In this document: positions 7,331 through 22,434 of the stretch, piece by piece
How the letters are laid out: the number at the start of each line of letters is the position of its first letter
Numbering within the stretch: position 1 is the first letter of the stretch
Assembly: GCF_016862435.1 (NCBI RefSeq)
Contig: NZ_BOMY01000002.1
Coordinates: 248,001-312,000 of the forward strand
DNA length: 64,000 nucleotides
Source: Paractinoplanes tereljensis
Lineage (GTDB): Bacteria > Actinomycetota > Actinomycetes > Mycobacteriales > Micromonosporaceae
Direction of reading: 5' to 3'
The notes under the pieces: generated by a model
Databases searched by the model: none
What the model saw: only the letters and a program-made list of their open reading frames with translations
What the model was told of the DNA's origin: nothing
Position numbers and translations under genes: made by a program

Positions 7331-8347
7331 GTGACCAACGGCTCGCCCTATCTGCTCTTTCCGTCGATGGGTGAATATCCCGCCTACGACGACCGGGTCT
7401 ACGACGCCTTCGACGCCGCCGACGACCGGCATCGCGCTTACCGCGATGCCGTCCGGGCGGCCGCGCACGGCCGGGTGGTGGTCGACATCGGCACCGGCCG
7501 GGACGCGTTGTGGGCGGTCGAGGCCGCCCACGCCGGGGCCCGGCACGTCTATGCGATCGAGGCCGACCGGTCCACCGCCGACCGGGCGGCGGACGCGGTC
7601 GCGATGGCCGGCCTGAGCGACCGGGTCACGGTGCTGCCGGGTCTTTCCACCGAGACCACCCTTCCGGTACGGGCGGAGGTCTGCGTCTCCGAGATCGTCG
7701 GCAACATCGCGTCCGCCGAGGGTGCGATCGCGGTCCTCAATGACGCTCGCGCCCGGCTCTGCACCCAGGACTGCGTCTGGATCCCGTTCCGCATCCAGAC
7801 CTGGGCCGCCGCTGTCGACCTGACCGAGCACGACCTGCCTTTGGCCGACGAGACGCGGCCCTACCTGCATCGCGTCTTCGAGGCCGCCGGCGCACCCTTC
7901 GACCTGCGCCTCTGCCTCGGCGGGCCGGCCGCCGACGCGATCATCTCGACGATGGTTCCGGTCGAGTCGATCGTCTTCGCCGCCGACGACCCGCCACCCG
8001 CGCCGGACGAGCTCGGCACCGCCGACCTGCGGATCGGCGTGGGCACCGCGCTCATGTCCGGGATTCTCCTGTGGACCAGGGTGGCCGCCGAATCGCGCGG
8101 CGGCCGCGAGGTGGACGCCCTGAGCGGCGGAACCCGGGCCTGGGCGCCGATCTACGCGCCCTTCCCCGAGCCGGTCCCGGTCAGCTGCGGCGACCACTTC
8201 CCGGTCAGCTTCGACCGGCGCACCAGCGACGACGGCGTGCACCCCGACTACGAACTACAGGTCGGTGAGCTGGAGACCTGGCGCAGCCCGCACCACGGCG
8301 GGCCCTTCCGGGCCACGCCGCTCCACCGCCGGTTGTTCCCGGCCTAA
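7331..8347 (+). CDS. Class I SAM-dependent methyltransferase, PRMT-like fold
   Basis: A 338-residue methyltransferase with a GTG start. Motif I is VVVDIGTGRDALW (about residues 50-62), followed by the acidic strand VYAIEAD, and VCVSEIVGN resembles the double-E region of protein arginine methyltransferases. A beta-barrel-like C-terminal half with aromatic residues also fits that architecture. The substrate (protein arginine or a small molecule) cannot be decided. It overlaps the convergent acyl-CoA dehydrogenase gene by 4 nt and has no evident link to the polyketide cluster. Confidence 0.7.
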   Translation: MTNGSPYLLFPSMGEYPAYDDRVYDAFDAADDRHRAYRDAVRAAAHGRVVVDIGTGRDALWAVEAAHAGARHVYAIEADRSTADRAADAVAMAGLSDRVTVLPGLSTETTLPVRAEVCVSEIVGNIASAEGAIAVLNDARARLCTQDCVWIPFRIQTWAAAVDLTEHDLPLADETRPYLHRVFEAAGAPFDLRLCLGGPAADAIISTMVPVESIVFAADDPPPAPDELGTADLRIGVGTALMSGILLWTRVAAESRGGREVDALSGGTRAWAPIYAPFPEPVPVSCGDHFPVSFDRRTSDDGVHPDYELQVGELETWRSPHHGGPFRATPLHRRLFPA

Positions 8348-10017
8348 GGCTTCATCTCGTAGGCGCCGACCAGGGAAAGGACCTGCTGCCAGACCGCTTC
8401 GGTACGGGACTCGTCGGCCACCGGGCGGCGGATGTGCGCGAGAGCCCAGGCCGCCTGCTCGTCGGTGGTGGCGGTCTTGCCGTGCAGCTCGGTCGCGTAC
8501 TCGGAGAAGTCCCGGACCAGGACCGCGAAAATCTCGTCGAGAAGGGCGTCGTCGACGCCGCCCTTTTCCAGGATCAGCTGGCCGTAGACGATCAGCGCGA
8601 ACAGGTGCCCGACGGCGAGCAGGAAGTCCAGGTCACTGTGCTGCTCCTTGGCCACCGACAGCTGGCAGAAACCGTCGGCCTGCTCCCGGAAGACGGCCAC
8701 GTTCGGCAGATGCGCGAATTGGTCGTAGGCGATGCGCCAGTCGTGGAACTGAATCGCGCCGAGCCCGCGAGCCGGCCCCTGCCGGAACAGGAACTCGTCG
8801 TCAGCCGCGTCCTGCCGGGTCGGCACCTCGGCGTACTCCACCGGATGGAAAAGGTAATTGGGCATGAACTTGAGGATCAGCGCGAGGTTGACGTGTACGG
8901 TGCCCTCAAGCTTGGGCAGGCCACGGATGTCCATGGCCGCCTTGTCGAAATAGGTGTCCTTCTCGAAACCCTTGGCCGCGATGACGTCCCACATCAGGTC
9001 GATGACCTTCTCGCCCTCGGTGGTGACCTTCATCTTCGTCATCGGGTTGAACAGCAGATAACGGCGGTCGTCCGGGCCGGCCGACCGGAAATAGTCCACG
9101 GCGCGGTCGCTGAAGAGCTTCATGCCAACCAGCCGGACGTACGCGTCGGAAAGCTCCCGCCGCACGTGCGCGAAGGCGGTGACCGGCTTGCCGTACAGCA
9201 TCCGGCGGTGGGCGTGGGTGACCGCCTCGTACATGGCGTGCTCGCAGATGCCGATCGCGGCCGTACACAAATTGAATTTGCCGACATTGACGGTGTTGAG
9301 CGCGGCGTCGAAGGCGCCCGTCCCGGCGTGCAGGATGTCCTGCTCGCGCACCGGGTAGTCGCGCAGCTCGAAGGTGCTCACATACATCTGCTTGTTCACC
9401 ACGTTGTCGATCAGGTGGTAATTGTCGTGCCGGCTGTCGGCGGCGAAGAACACGTAGCCGTCCGGCGTCTTGCCGAACACCGACACCAGCCCGGCGACGT
9501 TGCCGTTGCCGATGTAGTACTTGGTGCCATTGGCTTTCCAGCCGCCACCGTCCACCGGCGTGAGCACCATGTCGGTGGCGTAGATGTCGGCGCCATGACC
9601 CCGCTCGGACAACGCGAACGCCATCACGTGCCCGTCGGCGAGCAGATTCGCCGCGCGTTTCCGGGCCTCCTGATTGGCGCTCTGCCACACCGGGCCGAGG
9701 CCGAGCACGGTGACCTGCCACGTGTACCAGTAGTCGAGCCCGTAAAAGCCGAGGATCTCGCTGAGCGCCGCGTTACGCGCCGTGTCCCAGCGCTTGTCCG
9801 GGTCGCCACCGCCGTCAATCGCCGGCGTCATGAACGTCGCGAACAGCCCTTCCTTGGCCGCGAAGTCGAGAAAGTCCGAGTACCACGCCCGGTCGAGATA
9901 GCTGGCCATGAGCGCTTTCTTGCCGCGCTCCTCGAAGAAGTCGACGGTCGCCCGAAGCAACCGCCGGGACTCGTCATCGAGATGCGTGGGGTCATAGGTA
10001 CGCGGATTGAGAATCAC
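8344..10017 (-). CDS. Acyl-CoA dehydrogenase/oxidase family flavoenzyme
   Basis: A 557-residue member of the acyl-CoA dehydrogenase superfamily, longer than the usual 380-400 residues and closer in size to acyl-CoA oxidases. FAD-domain landmarks are AFALSERGHGADI (about 133-145) and KANGTKYYIGNGN (about 160-172). The helical C-terminal domain includes RRMLYGKPVTAF. A catalytic Glu cannot be placed with confidence. It uses a GTG start within a GTGA overlap with the upstream PadR gene, so the two form one operon and the regulator probably controls it. The substrate is unknown. It could be the left edge of the polyketide locus or an independent fatty-acid function. Confidence 0.8.
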   Translation of the reverse strand: MILNPRTYDPTHLDDESRRLLRATVDFFEERGKKALMASYLDRAWYSDFLDFAAKEGLFATFMTPAIDGGGDPDKRWDTARNAALSEILGFYGLDYWYTWQVTVLGLGPVWQSANQEARKRAANLLADGHVMAFALSERGHGADIYATDMVLTPVDGGGWKANGTKYYIGNGNVAGLVSVFGKTPDGYVFFAADSRHDNYHLIDNVVNKQMYVSTFELRDYPVREQDILHAGTGAFDAALNTVNVGKFNLCTAAIGICEHAMYEAVTHAHRRMLYGKPVTAFAHVRRELSDAYVRLVGMKLFSDRAVDYFRSAGPDDRRYLLFNPMTKMKVTTEGEKVIDLMWDVIAAKGFEKDTYFDKAAMDIRGLPKLEGTVHVNLALILKFMPNYLFHPVEYAEVPTRQDAADDEFLFRQGPARGLGAIQFHDWRIAYDQFAHLPNVAVFREQADGFCQLSVAKEQHSDLDFLLAVGHLFALIVYGQLILEKGGVDDALLDEIFAVLVRDFSEYATELHGKTATTDEQAAWALAHIRRPVADESRTEAVWQQVLSLVGAYEMKP

Positions 10018-10565
10018 GGCAAACCTTTCAAGAGCGTTTCGAGTACGTCGTCGAGCCAGTCGAGCAGCATCCGCTCATAGGCGATCCCGCCGCGCAGCAC
10101 GACGTGCTGGAGTCGCTGCCCGGTGTCCAGGTCCTCGCCGGCCGGAAAGTCCCGCTGCTCACCGGCGAGGTAGCGGTCCAGGGTCTCCTCGTGCCCGGCG
10201 CGATAGCGGCGCACCTCGTCGACCAGCCGCGCCCGCCCGGCCGCGTCGTCGAACGCCGCCCCGCGAATCTTGACGGCCAGATCGTGCCGCACCGCCTCCG
10301 GTTGCACCGGCTCGCGCAGCCACTCGGTCAGCACCGCCCGGCCGGCCTCGGCCACCTGGTAGGACCGCTTGTCGGGCCGCCCGTCCTGACCGACCTCGTG
10401 CCCGGTAACCAAGCCGTCGGTCTCCATACGCTTCAAGACCCGGTAGATCTGCTGGTGGGTGGCCGTCCAGAACCGCCCGATGGACCGCTCGAAGCGCCGG
10501 GCCAACTCATACCCCGACCCCGGCTGCTCCAGCAGCGAAACCAGAATCGCATGCTCCAGCGCCAC
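10014..10565 (-). CDS. PadR-family transcriptional regulator
   Basis: A 183-residue PadR repressor. The winged helix spans about residues 1-85 (ILVSLLEQPGSGYELARRF, IYRVLKRMETDGLV, KRSYQVAEAGRAVL), followed by a helical C-terminal dimerisation region. I chose the GTG at 10565 (VALEHAIL) because the longer frame would start with TTG inside a perfect palindrome, which is more likely the operator. The gene overlaps the acyl-CoA dehydrogenase gene by GTGA, so both should be co-repressed. The inducer is unknown; an acyl-CoA or aromatic acid would fit the partner. Confidence 0.85.
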   Translation of the reverse strand: MALEHAILVSLLEQPGSGYELARRFERSIGRFWTATHQQIYRVLKRMETDGLVTGHEVGQDGRPDKRSYQVAEAGRAVLTEWLREPVQPEAVRHDLAVKIRGAAFDDAAGRARLVDEVRRYRAGHEETLDRYLAGEQRDFPAGEDLDTGQRLQHVVLRGGIAYERMLLDWLDDVLETLLKGLP

Positions 10566-10576
10566 ACCCTGGAGTC

Positions 10577-10600
10577 TGCTATGCAACGAGTTGCATAGCA
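10577..10600. promoter_or_regulatory. Palindromic operator before the PadR gene
   Basis: Perfect 11-bp arms TGCTATGCAAC (10577-10587) and GTTGCATAGCA (10590-10600) are separated by 2 nt. The element lies 12 nt upstream of the PadR start and 11 nt from the end of the MetF-like gene. The core ATGCAAC/GTTGCAT is the sort of symmetric site expected for a PadR dimer, so autoregulation of the PadR-acyl-CoA dehydrogenase operon is likely. Confidence 0.7.
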
Positions 10601-10610
10601 AGAGTGCGGC

Positions 10611-11573
10611 CTAAGCTCGGATCACGGGAGAACTGAGCCGGCGCAGCGCGGCGACCTCGGTGGCCAGCTCGGCCGCGGCCTCGATCTCGGCTTTGCGGAT
10701 CGACACGCTTTCGATGTTGAACCCGTGCGGCACGCCGAGGTCCTCGCAGAAGCCGGCGAGGTCCCGGGCGATGTGCAGCACGTGCCGGAAGGACTCCCCC
10801 AGCGGGTCGCCGGCGTGGCTGATCGACTGCTGCAGCCACCGGGGCACTTCGACGCCCAGCCAGCGGAGGAACTCCAGCGTCTTCAGCGATCCGCACAGCG
10901 ACAGCGTGAAGATCACGGTGCGGGGTTCGATTCCACGCGTCCGGCACTCGTGGGCGTAGTCGGAGATGAGGTTCTTGGTAGCGGCGATGTCGTAGATGAC
11001 CTGTGACACGAAGAAGTCGCAGCCGAGGTCCTGTTTGGCGAGCATGCGCAGGTGCTCGTCCTGGCGTCGGGCGTGGCGCTCGCTGATCGCGACCGCGCCC
11101 GTCACCAGGTCCGGGTTGAGCTCGCGGCGCAGCTCGTGGGCGCGACGCAGCCCGGTGCGAACCGCCTTGTCGCCGGACGACGGGCCGACGAAGACGCTGA
11201 GCACCCGGTTCGGGTCGGCGTGCGTCAGCCACGTCCGCAGTTCCTGTTCGTCGTACTTACCGACGCACCGGTAGATGATCGACTGCCGGTCCCAGCCGCC
11301 GAAGAACTCCGCGTGGTAGCGGCCCGGATCGAGCGTCGGAAGATAGGGGAACGGGCGCTCGGCCGCATTGCGGTCGGCCTCGTCGTCGAGGTCGTAGAGG
11401 ATCAGCCCGTCGAGGTCGAGAGCGGTGAGGCGTTCCAGGGTCACGGCGGCGATCTCCCGGATCCGGTCCTCGCTCTCGCTGCGTCTCGGCGGCGTGAGGC
11501 TGAACAGCAGCACGCCGGAACGCCGCCGGCGCAGCGCTGTCCGCAACGTTTGGGCCGCCACCAGGTCAGACAT
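10611..11573 (-). CDS. Methylenetetrahydrofolate reductase-like protein
   Basis: A 320-residue TIM-barrel protein resembling the methylenetetrahydrofolate reductase/FAD-linked oxidoreductase family, in a divergent form: LLFSLTPPRRSESEDRI at the N-terminus, HARRQDEHLRMLAKQDLGCDFFVSQVIYD in the middle and CEDLGVPHGFNIESVS near the end fit MetF strands. It would make 5-methyltetrahydrofolate for methionine, and hence SAM, resynthesis. It is the last gene of the leftward operon that includes SAM synthetase and adenosine kinase; its ATG lies inside the end of the adenosine kinase gene (8-nt overlap). The assignment to MetF rather than another barrel reductase is moderately secure and is strengthened by the neighbours. 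Confidence 0.65.
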   Translation of the reverse strand: MSDLVAAQTLRTALRRRRSGVLLFSLTPPRRSESEDRIREIAAVTLERLTALDLDGLILYDLDDEADRNAAERPFPYLPTLDPGRYHAEFFGGWDRQSIIYRCVGKYDEQELRTWLTHADPNRVLSVFVGPSSGDKAVRTGLRRAHELRRELNPDLVTGAVAISERHARRQDEHLRMLAKQDLGCDFFVSQVIYDIAATKNLISDYAHECRTRGIEPRTVIFTLSLCGSLKTLEFLRWLGVEVPRWLQQSISHAGDPLGESFRHVLHIARDLAGFCEDLGVPHGFNIESVSIRKAEIEAAAELATEVAALRRLSSPVIRA

Positions 11574-12479
11574 GGTCCGGCCCGCCCAGGCCGCGCGGGT
11601 CGTACGTCTGCGTGCCGGGTTGCGCGAGGCACAGCGTGGCCACCTGGCATCCGAGCTCGGCCGCGGCGAACGGGCTCAGCCCCCGGGCCGTGCCGATGAG
11701 GAACCCGGCCCGGAAGGCGTCCCCGCTGCCGGTCGGATCGATCACCCGGTCGACCGGCACGGCGGGGACCGTCGACGTGCCGAGACGGTCGGTGAGGCGT
11801 ACGCCCTTGGCCCCCAGCGTGGTGACCGCCAGGCCGACCAGCTCGGTCAGCTGCCGGTCGGAGAGATCGGTCCGGTCCAGGAGCAGGTCGTACTCATACT
11901 CGTTGGTGAACAGGTAGGCGGCGCCGGTGATGAACTCACGGACCTCGGCTGCCGTCATGGTGGCCAGTTGCTGCGAAGGGTCCGCGGCGAACCGCCATCC
12001 ACGGTCGCGGCACACCGCGGCGTGCCGGAGCATCGCGCCGGGCATGTCCGGGCCGATCAGGACCAGTGTCGGCCGATGGCGGTCACCGATCGGGGCCAGG
12101 TCGATGCTTTCGCTCTCGCTCATCGCCCCGGGGTAGAAGGTGGCGATCTGGCACAGCTCGCGGTCGGTGGTGCAGACGAACCGGGCGGTGTGCGCGGTCG
12201 CGCTGGTCAGCACGCCGGCGCAGTCGACGCCGCTGGCCTCCAGCCAGCCGCGATACTCGACGTCGAAGTCGGCGCCGACCGCACCGACCAGGACAGTGCG
12301 GCCACCCAGCCGGGCGATGCCGTAGGCGATGTTGGCGGCCACTCCGCCGCGGTGCACTGTCAGTTCGTCGGCCAGGAACGACAGCGAGATGGCGGACAGG
12401 CTCTCGGGCAGGATCTGCTCGGCGAAACTGCCGGGGAACGTCATCAGGTGGTCGGTGGCGATGGAGCCGCTGACGAGGA

Positions 12480-12483
<4 letters not shown>
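11566..12483 (-). CDS. adoK: Adenosine kinase (PfkB family)
   Basis: A 305-residue PfkB-family sugar/nucleoside kinase that closely follows the mycobacterial adenosine kinase type. N-terminal SGSIATDHLMTFPG and LSFLADEL, the HRGGVAANIAYG substrate motif, AHTARFVCTTD, FAADPSQQLA and the ATP/anion-hole motif DPTGSGDAFRAGF (catalytic Asp in GD) are all present. It phosphorylates adenosine to AMP and so pulls S-adenosylhomocysteine hydrolysis forward, recycling the SAM by-product. Its ATG overlaps the stop of the carboxylase gene (ATGA) and it overlaps the MetF-like gene by 8 nt, so the SAM-cycle genes are translationally coupled. No S-adenosylhomocysteine hydrolase is in the window. Confidence 0.88.
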
Positions 12484-17912
<5,429 letters not shown>

Positions 17913-17918
17913 TCCCCC

Positions 17919-19099
<1,181 letters not shown>

Positions 19100-19103
<4 letters not shown>

Positions 19104-20176
19104 GAGCGCAGCTCGCCGGTCACGAGGGCCAGCGGGGCGTGGATGCGGGTGACACCGACCAGGTCGAAGCCGGCGGCGTCGAGCAGCTTGCCGAAATCGC
19201 GTTCGGTGCGCTCCCGGCCCGGCCCGATCAGCATCATCAGCAGGTCCAGCAGCACGGTGAACGTCGGGTTGGGCTCGGCGCCCTCGGTCACCACGTGCTC
19301 GACCAGCACGATCCGGGCGTTGGCCTTGGCCGACGCGGCGCAGTTGCGCAAGATCTTGAGGCAGGTCTCGTCGTCCCAGATATGCATGACCTGCCGCATC
19401 ACGTACAGGTCGGCGGTGACCGGCACCGATTCGCGGATGTCGGCCGGGATCAGCGTGACGCGGTCGGCCAGCTCACCGCCGGTGCGCAGGCTCTCCCCGG
19501 CCTGCCGCAGCACCTCGGGGCTGTCCAGCAGGGTGCCCAGCAGCTCCTGGTTCTTGGCCAGCACCCCGGCCAGCAGGCCGCCCTGGCCGCCGCCGACATC
19601 GGCCACGGTCCGCACCCCGTCCAGGTCGAGCGCCTCGACGATCGGGCCGGTGGTCCATTTACCCGACTCGGACATGGCCCGGTTGAAGACGGTGGCCGCC
19701 TCCGGGTTGTCGTCCCGGAAGTAGCTGTAGAGGTCCTTGCCGTAAGCCGAGGGGAAAACCGCTTCTCCGGTACGCACGGCGTCGGCCACGTTGCCCCACA
19801 GACGCCAGTTCCACTCGGAGTTGGCCAGCAGGGTCAGATTCCGTACGCTGCCCGGCGCGTCCTCCCGCAGCGCACGGCTGAACTCGGTGTGCCGGAAGGT
19901 CCCGTCGTCGCCGGCCGCGAAGAAGCCGTGCGCGGCCAGGGCTCGCATCAGCCGCAGCAGGGCCGCGGGGTCGGTGCCGGTGCGCCGGGCCAACTCGTCC
20001 AGGGCGACTGGCTCGTCGATCCGGTCGGCGATGCGCAGATCGGTGGCCGCCTGCACGAGCCCGCTCGACCACATCATCTGGACGAATCGGCGCACCGTGC
20101 CGGCCGCCTCGAACGGGGACTGGCCCGAGCCGACGGGCAGCGGCTCGGGACCGATACGCAAAGGGGTGGCTGCCAT
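19100..20176 (-). CDS. SAM-dependent O-methyltransferase (polyketide tailoring)
   Basis: A 358-residue class I small-molecule O-methyltransferase of the DnrK/TcmN/hydroxyneurosporene type. An N-terminal winged-helix dimerisation region (about 25-110, [21 protein letters not shown]) precedes the Rossmann domain with motif [10 protein letters not shown] (about residue 190), [18 protein letters not shown] and [21 protein letters not shown]. His/Asp positions for acid-base catalysis are consistent with the family. It probably methylates a phenolic hydroxyl of the aromatic polyketide; the position is unknown. It follows the FAD monooxygenase by 21 nt and overlaps metK. Confidence 0.88.
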
Positions 20177-20197
20177 TTTCGTTCTCCTCCGGGTTGA

Positions 20198-21820
20198 TCA
20201 GGGCTGACGGTCGAGCAGGGCGCGGACCGCGCTGTCCAGTTGCTCCGCGGGATTCTTCGGCGCGGCCGGTTCCCGCCAGCCGACGAATCCGTCCGGGCGC
20301 AGCAGCACCGCGCCCTCCGGGCCGATGCCGAAGGCCTCCCACCACGGCGACCGCTCGGCCTCGTAGTCGCCGCCGGCACCGATCCGGACGTGCCGCACCG
20401 AGTCGATGGGTGGCACCTCGTCCCAGCGGTCGGTGCCCGCGTCGGTGAGCAGGACCAGGGTGTCGGCGCACAGGTCATGGGTGGAGATCCGGCCGTCGGC
20501 GCCGCTGAGCCAGCGGTGCGGCACCCGGGTTCCCGGCCGGCCGGTGAGGTCCAGCTCGACCGGCACCGTCTCGTGCTCACGACCGGCGTCGGCCTCGTCC
20601 GGCAGCACCGCGGCCGAGGTGTAGCGGTAGCCCAGGATGACGTTCGGGAAGTCCCGGAACCCGGGCTCGCGGTGGGCGGTGGCCCGGTTGCGCTCCCGCA
20701 GCAGCGCCTGATCGGCGGTGGCCAGGCCGACCGGGCGGCGCTCCGCGTCGTAGGTGTCGAGCAGTCCCTCGCCCGCCGTGCCGTGCAGGACCGCGGCGAG
20801 TTTCCAGGCCAGGTTGTGCGAGTCCTGGATACCGGCGTTGGCGCCGAAGCTGCCGTCCGGCGGATGTGTGTGCGCGGCGTCGCCGGCCAGGAAGACCCGG
20901 CCCTGGCGGAACTTCTCGGCGATCAGGTGCGCCGACTCCCACGGAAAGGTGCCCTCGATCTCGATGGGCCGGTCCACGCCCAGCGCGGCGGTCACCAGTT
21001 CGGTGCACTTCTCCTGGCTGAACAGGCTCGGATCGATTCCGGAGGCCACCGGGTAGCCGGTCCAGAACATCCACCGGTCGGCGCCGTCCAGACAGACCGC
21101 CACCCCCTGCACGTTCTCGTTGGCGATGAAGGTGAGGATGAACTTGCGGTCGCCCACCACCGGTTTCATGTCGGAGCGGAAGACCACGCTCAGCATCTTC
21201 TGCAGCACGCCGTTGCCGGTGCGCCGGATGCCCAGCGACTCTCGGATGCCGCTCTGCACGCCGTCGGCGGCGATGACGTACTTCGCGCGTACCGTGCTGA
21301 CCTTGCCGGTGCGGGTGTCGGTGAGGTCGGCGAGCACCCCGTCGGCGGTCTCGGTCATCGCGGTCATGCGGGTGTCGAATCGGATGTCGGCGCCGGACCG
21401 GCGGGCGCCGCGCAGGATGACCGGCTCCAGCAGATCCTGGCCGCACCACACCGGCTTGGCCGGGCTCAGATCGAAGGAGAACTCCTCACCGACCTCCATG
21501 ACCTGCGCCGAGTCCAGATCGGACAGTGAGCGGGAGCGCAGGATGACCCGCGGGATCACGCCGGGCTCGGCGTCCGGACCCTCGGCGACCGCCCGGGGCA
21601 CCAACCGCAGGCCGGTCGCCTGGATCTCCTCGGCCAGGCCGGCCATGCGGAACAGCTCCATGCTGCGCGCGTGCACCCCGGTGGCCCGGGTCAGCGGCGA
21701 GGTGGTGGACCGGCGCTCGACGAGCGTCGGGGTGATGCCGAGACGGGACAGGAAGAGTGCGGCGGAGAGCCCGACTGGGCCGCCACCCACGATGAGAACC
21801 GGTACTTCCTCGGTGGCCAT
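20198..21820 (-). CDS. FAD-dependent aromatic monooxygenase (PHBH/PgaE type)
   Basis: A 540-residue class A flavoprotein monooxygenase typical of aromatic polyketide clusters. It shows the dinucleotide motif VLIVGGGPVGLSAALFL (residues 8-24), the DG motif VIAADGVQSGIRESLG, and the GD motif VFLAGDAAHTHPP followed by GANAGIQDSHNLAWKLA. The C-terminal thioredoxin-like extension includes LVLLTDAG and VLLRPDGFVGWR. It should hydroxylate or oxidatively rearrange a polycyclic intermediate with NAD(P)H and O2. The start is the ATG of MATEEVPV, preceded by AAGGAGTCAC; the frame is open further upstream. It heads the leftward operon and diverges from the DUF1772 gene. Confidence 0.92.
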   Translation of the reverse strand: MATEEVPVLIVGGGPVGLSAALFLSRLGITPTLVERRSTTSPLTRATGVHARSMELFRMAGLAEEIQATGLRLVPRAVAEGPDAEPGVIPRVILRSRSLSDLDSAQVMEVGEEFSFDLSPAKPVWCGQDLLEPVILRGARRSGADIRFDTRMTAMTETADGVLADLTDTRTGKVSTVRAKYVIAADGVQSGIRESLGIRRTGNGVLQKMLSVVFRSDMKPVVGDRKFILTFIANENVQGVAVCLDGADRWMFWTGYPVASGIDPSLFSQEKCTELVTAALGVDRPIEIEGTFPWESAHLIAEKFRQGRVFLAGDAAHTHPPDGSFGANAGIQDSHNLAWKLAAVLHGTAGEGLLDTYDAERRPVGLATADQALLRERNRATAHREPGFRDFPNVILGYRYTSAAVLPDEADAGREHETVPVELDLTGRPGTRVPHRWLSGADGRISTHDLCADTLVLLTDAGTDRWDEVPPIDSVRHVRIGAGGDYEAERSPWWEAFGIGPEGAVLLRPDGFVGWREPAAPKNPAEQLDSAVRALLDRQP

Positions 21821-21822
21821 GT

Positions 21823-21852
21823 GACTCCTTCTCCGGCGGAGGCTCAGGAGTC
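21823..21852. promoter_or_regulatory. Inverted repeat over the monooxygenase ribosome site
   Basis: Arms GACTCCT (21823-21829) and AGGAGTC (21846-21852) pair perfectly, with a nested CTCCG-G-CGGAG inside. The left arm, read on the minus strand, is the ribosome site AGGAGTC of the FAD monooxygenase. The 138-nt region to the divergent DUF1772 gene must hold both promoters. The repeat may be an operator or an RNA hairpin that limits translation. Confidence 0.4.
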
Positions 21853-21958
21853 CGTATCGTGGCAACGGCGGCTAGAGCGGCGTTCGAGAATGGCATGGGC
21901 GGGACCGGCCCAAGCCCGCCTCGACCGGCGCTCCACCCGCGGCGCCCACGATGTCCTC

Positions 21959-22417
21959 ATGTGGATCTGGGTGCTGAGCCTGCTGGGCGTCGTCGGGGCC
22001 GGTCTGGCCGCGGGTGTCCTCTTCGGGGTGGCGCTGGCCAACGTGCCGGGTTTCGCGGCCATGCCCCCGTCAAATTACGTCCGGGTGCATCAGAGCTTCG
22101 ACCGGCGATACGAGCCGACCATGCCGATCCTGGTGCTCGGCGCGGCCCTGGCCGACCTGGTGCTGGCCATGGTGGCCGACCCAGTGGCCGCACGGGTCCT
22201 GTTCGCGCTCGGCGCCGTGCTGCTGGTGGTCGTGGCGCTGGTGTCGCAGCTCCGCAACGTGCCGCTGCTGGCCTCCTCGGTCCGCCGGGTCGATCCGGAC
22301 CGGTTGCCGCCGGTCTGGATCGACCCCCGCCCGCGCTGGCGGCAGTGGCATCTGGTCCGCACCGCGGCCGGGGTGGCGGCTTTCGCCGTCACCGTCGCGG
22401 CCGTCATCAACCTGTGA
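21959..22417 (+). CDS. DUF1772-type membrane protein, anthrone-oxygenase-like
   Basis: A 152-residue integral membrane protein with four predicted helices (about 3-25, 50-70, 75-95 and 130-150). Its length and the NVPGF and QLRNVPLL-type loops fit the DUF1772/anthrone oxygenase family, cofactor-light oxygenases that in fungi convert anthrones to anthraquinones. In this cluster it may oxidise an anthrone-like ring to a quinone; this is an inference from family and context. The ATG of MWIWVLSL was chosen because it directly precedes the first helix. The next gene follows after 17 nt with a strong GGAGGA site. Confidence 0.65.
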   Translation: MWIWVLSLLGVVGAGLAAGVLFGVALANVPGFAAMPPSNYVRVHQSFDRRYEPTMPILVLGAALADLVLAMVADPVAARVLFALGAVLLVVVALVSQLRNVPLLASSVRRVDPDRLPPVWIDPRPRWRQWHLVRTAAGVAAFAVTVAAVINL

Positions 22418-22434
22418 ACCCGGAGGAGATAGTC

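Noticed and set aside
6050..8242. A 730-codon open frame on the minus strand
   Set aside because: It runs opposite to the SGNH hydrolase, PLDc_N and methyltransferase genes, all of which have clear motifs and ribosome sites.
10566..10601. TTG start giving a longer PadR protein
   Set aside because: It would place the start inside a perfect 24-bp palindrome and add residues not seen in PadR proteins; GTG at 10565 is better.
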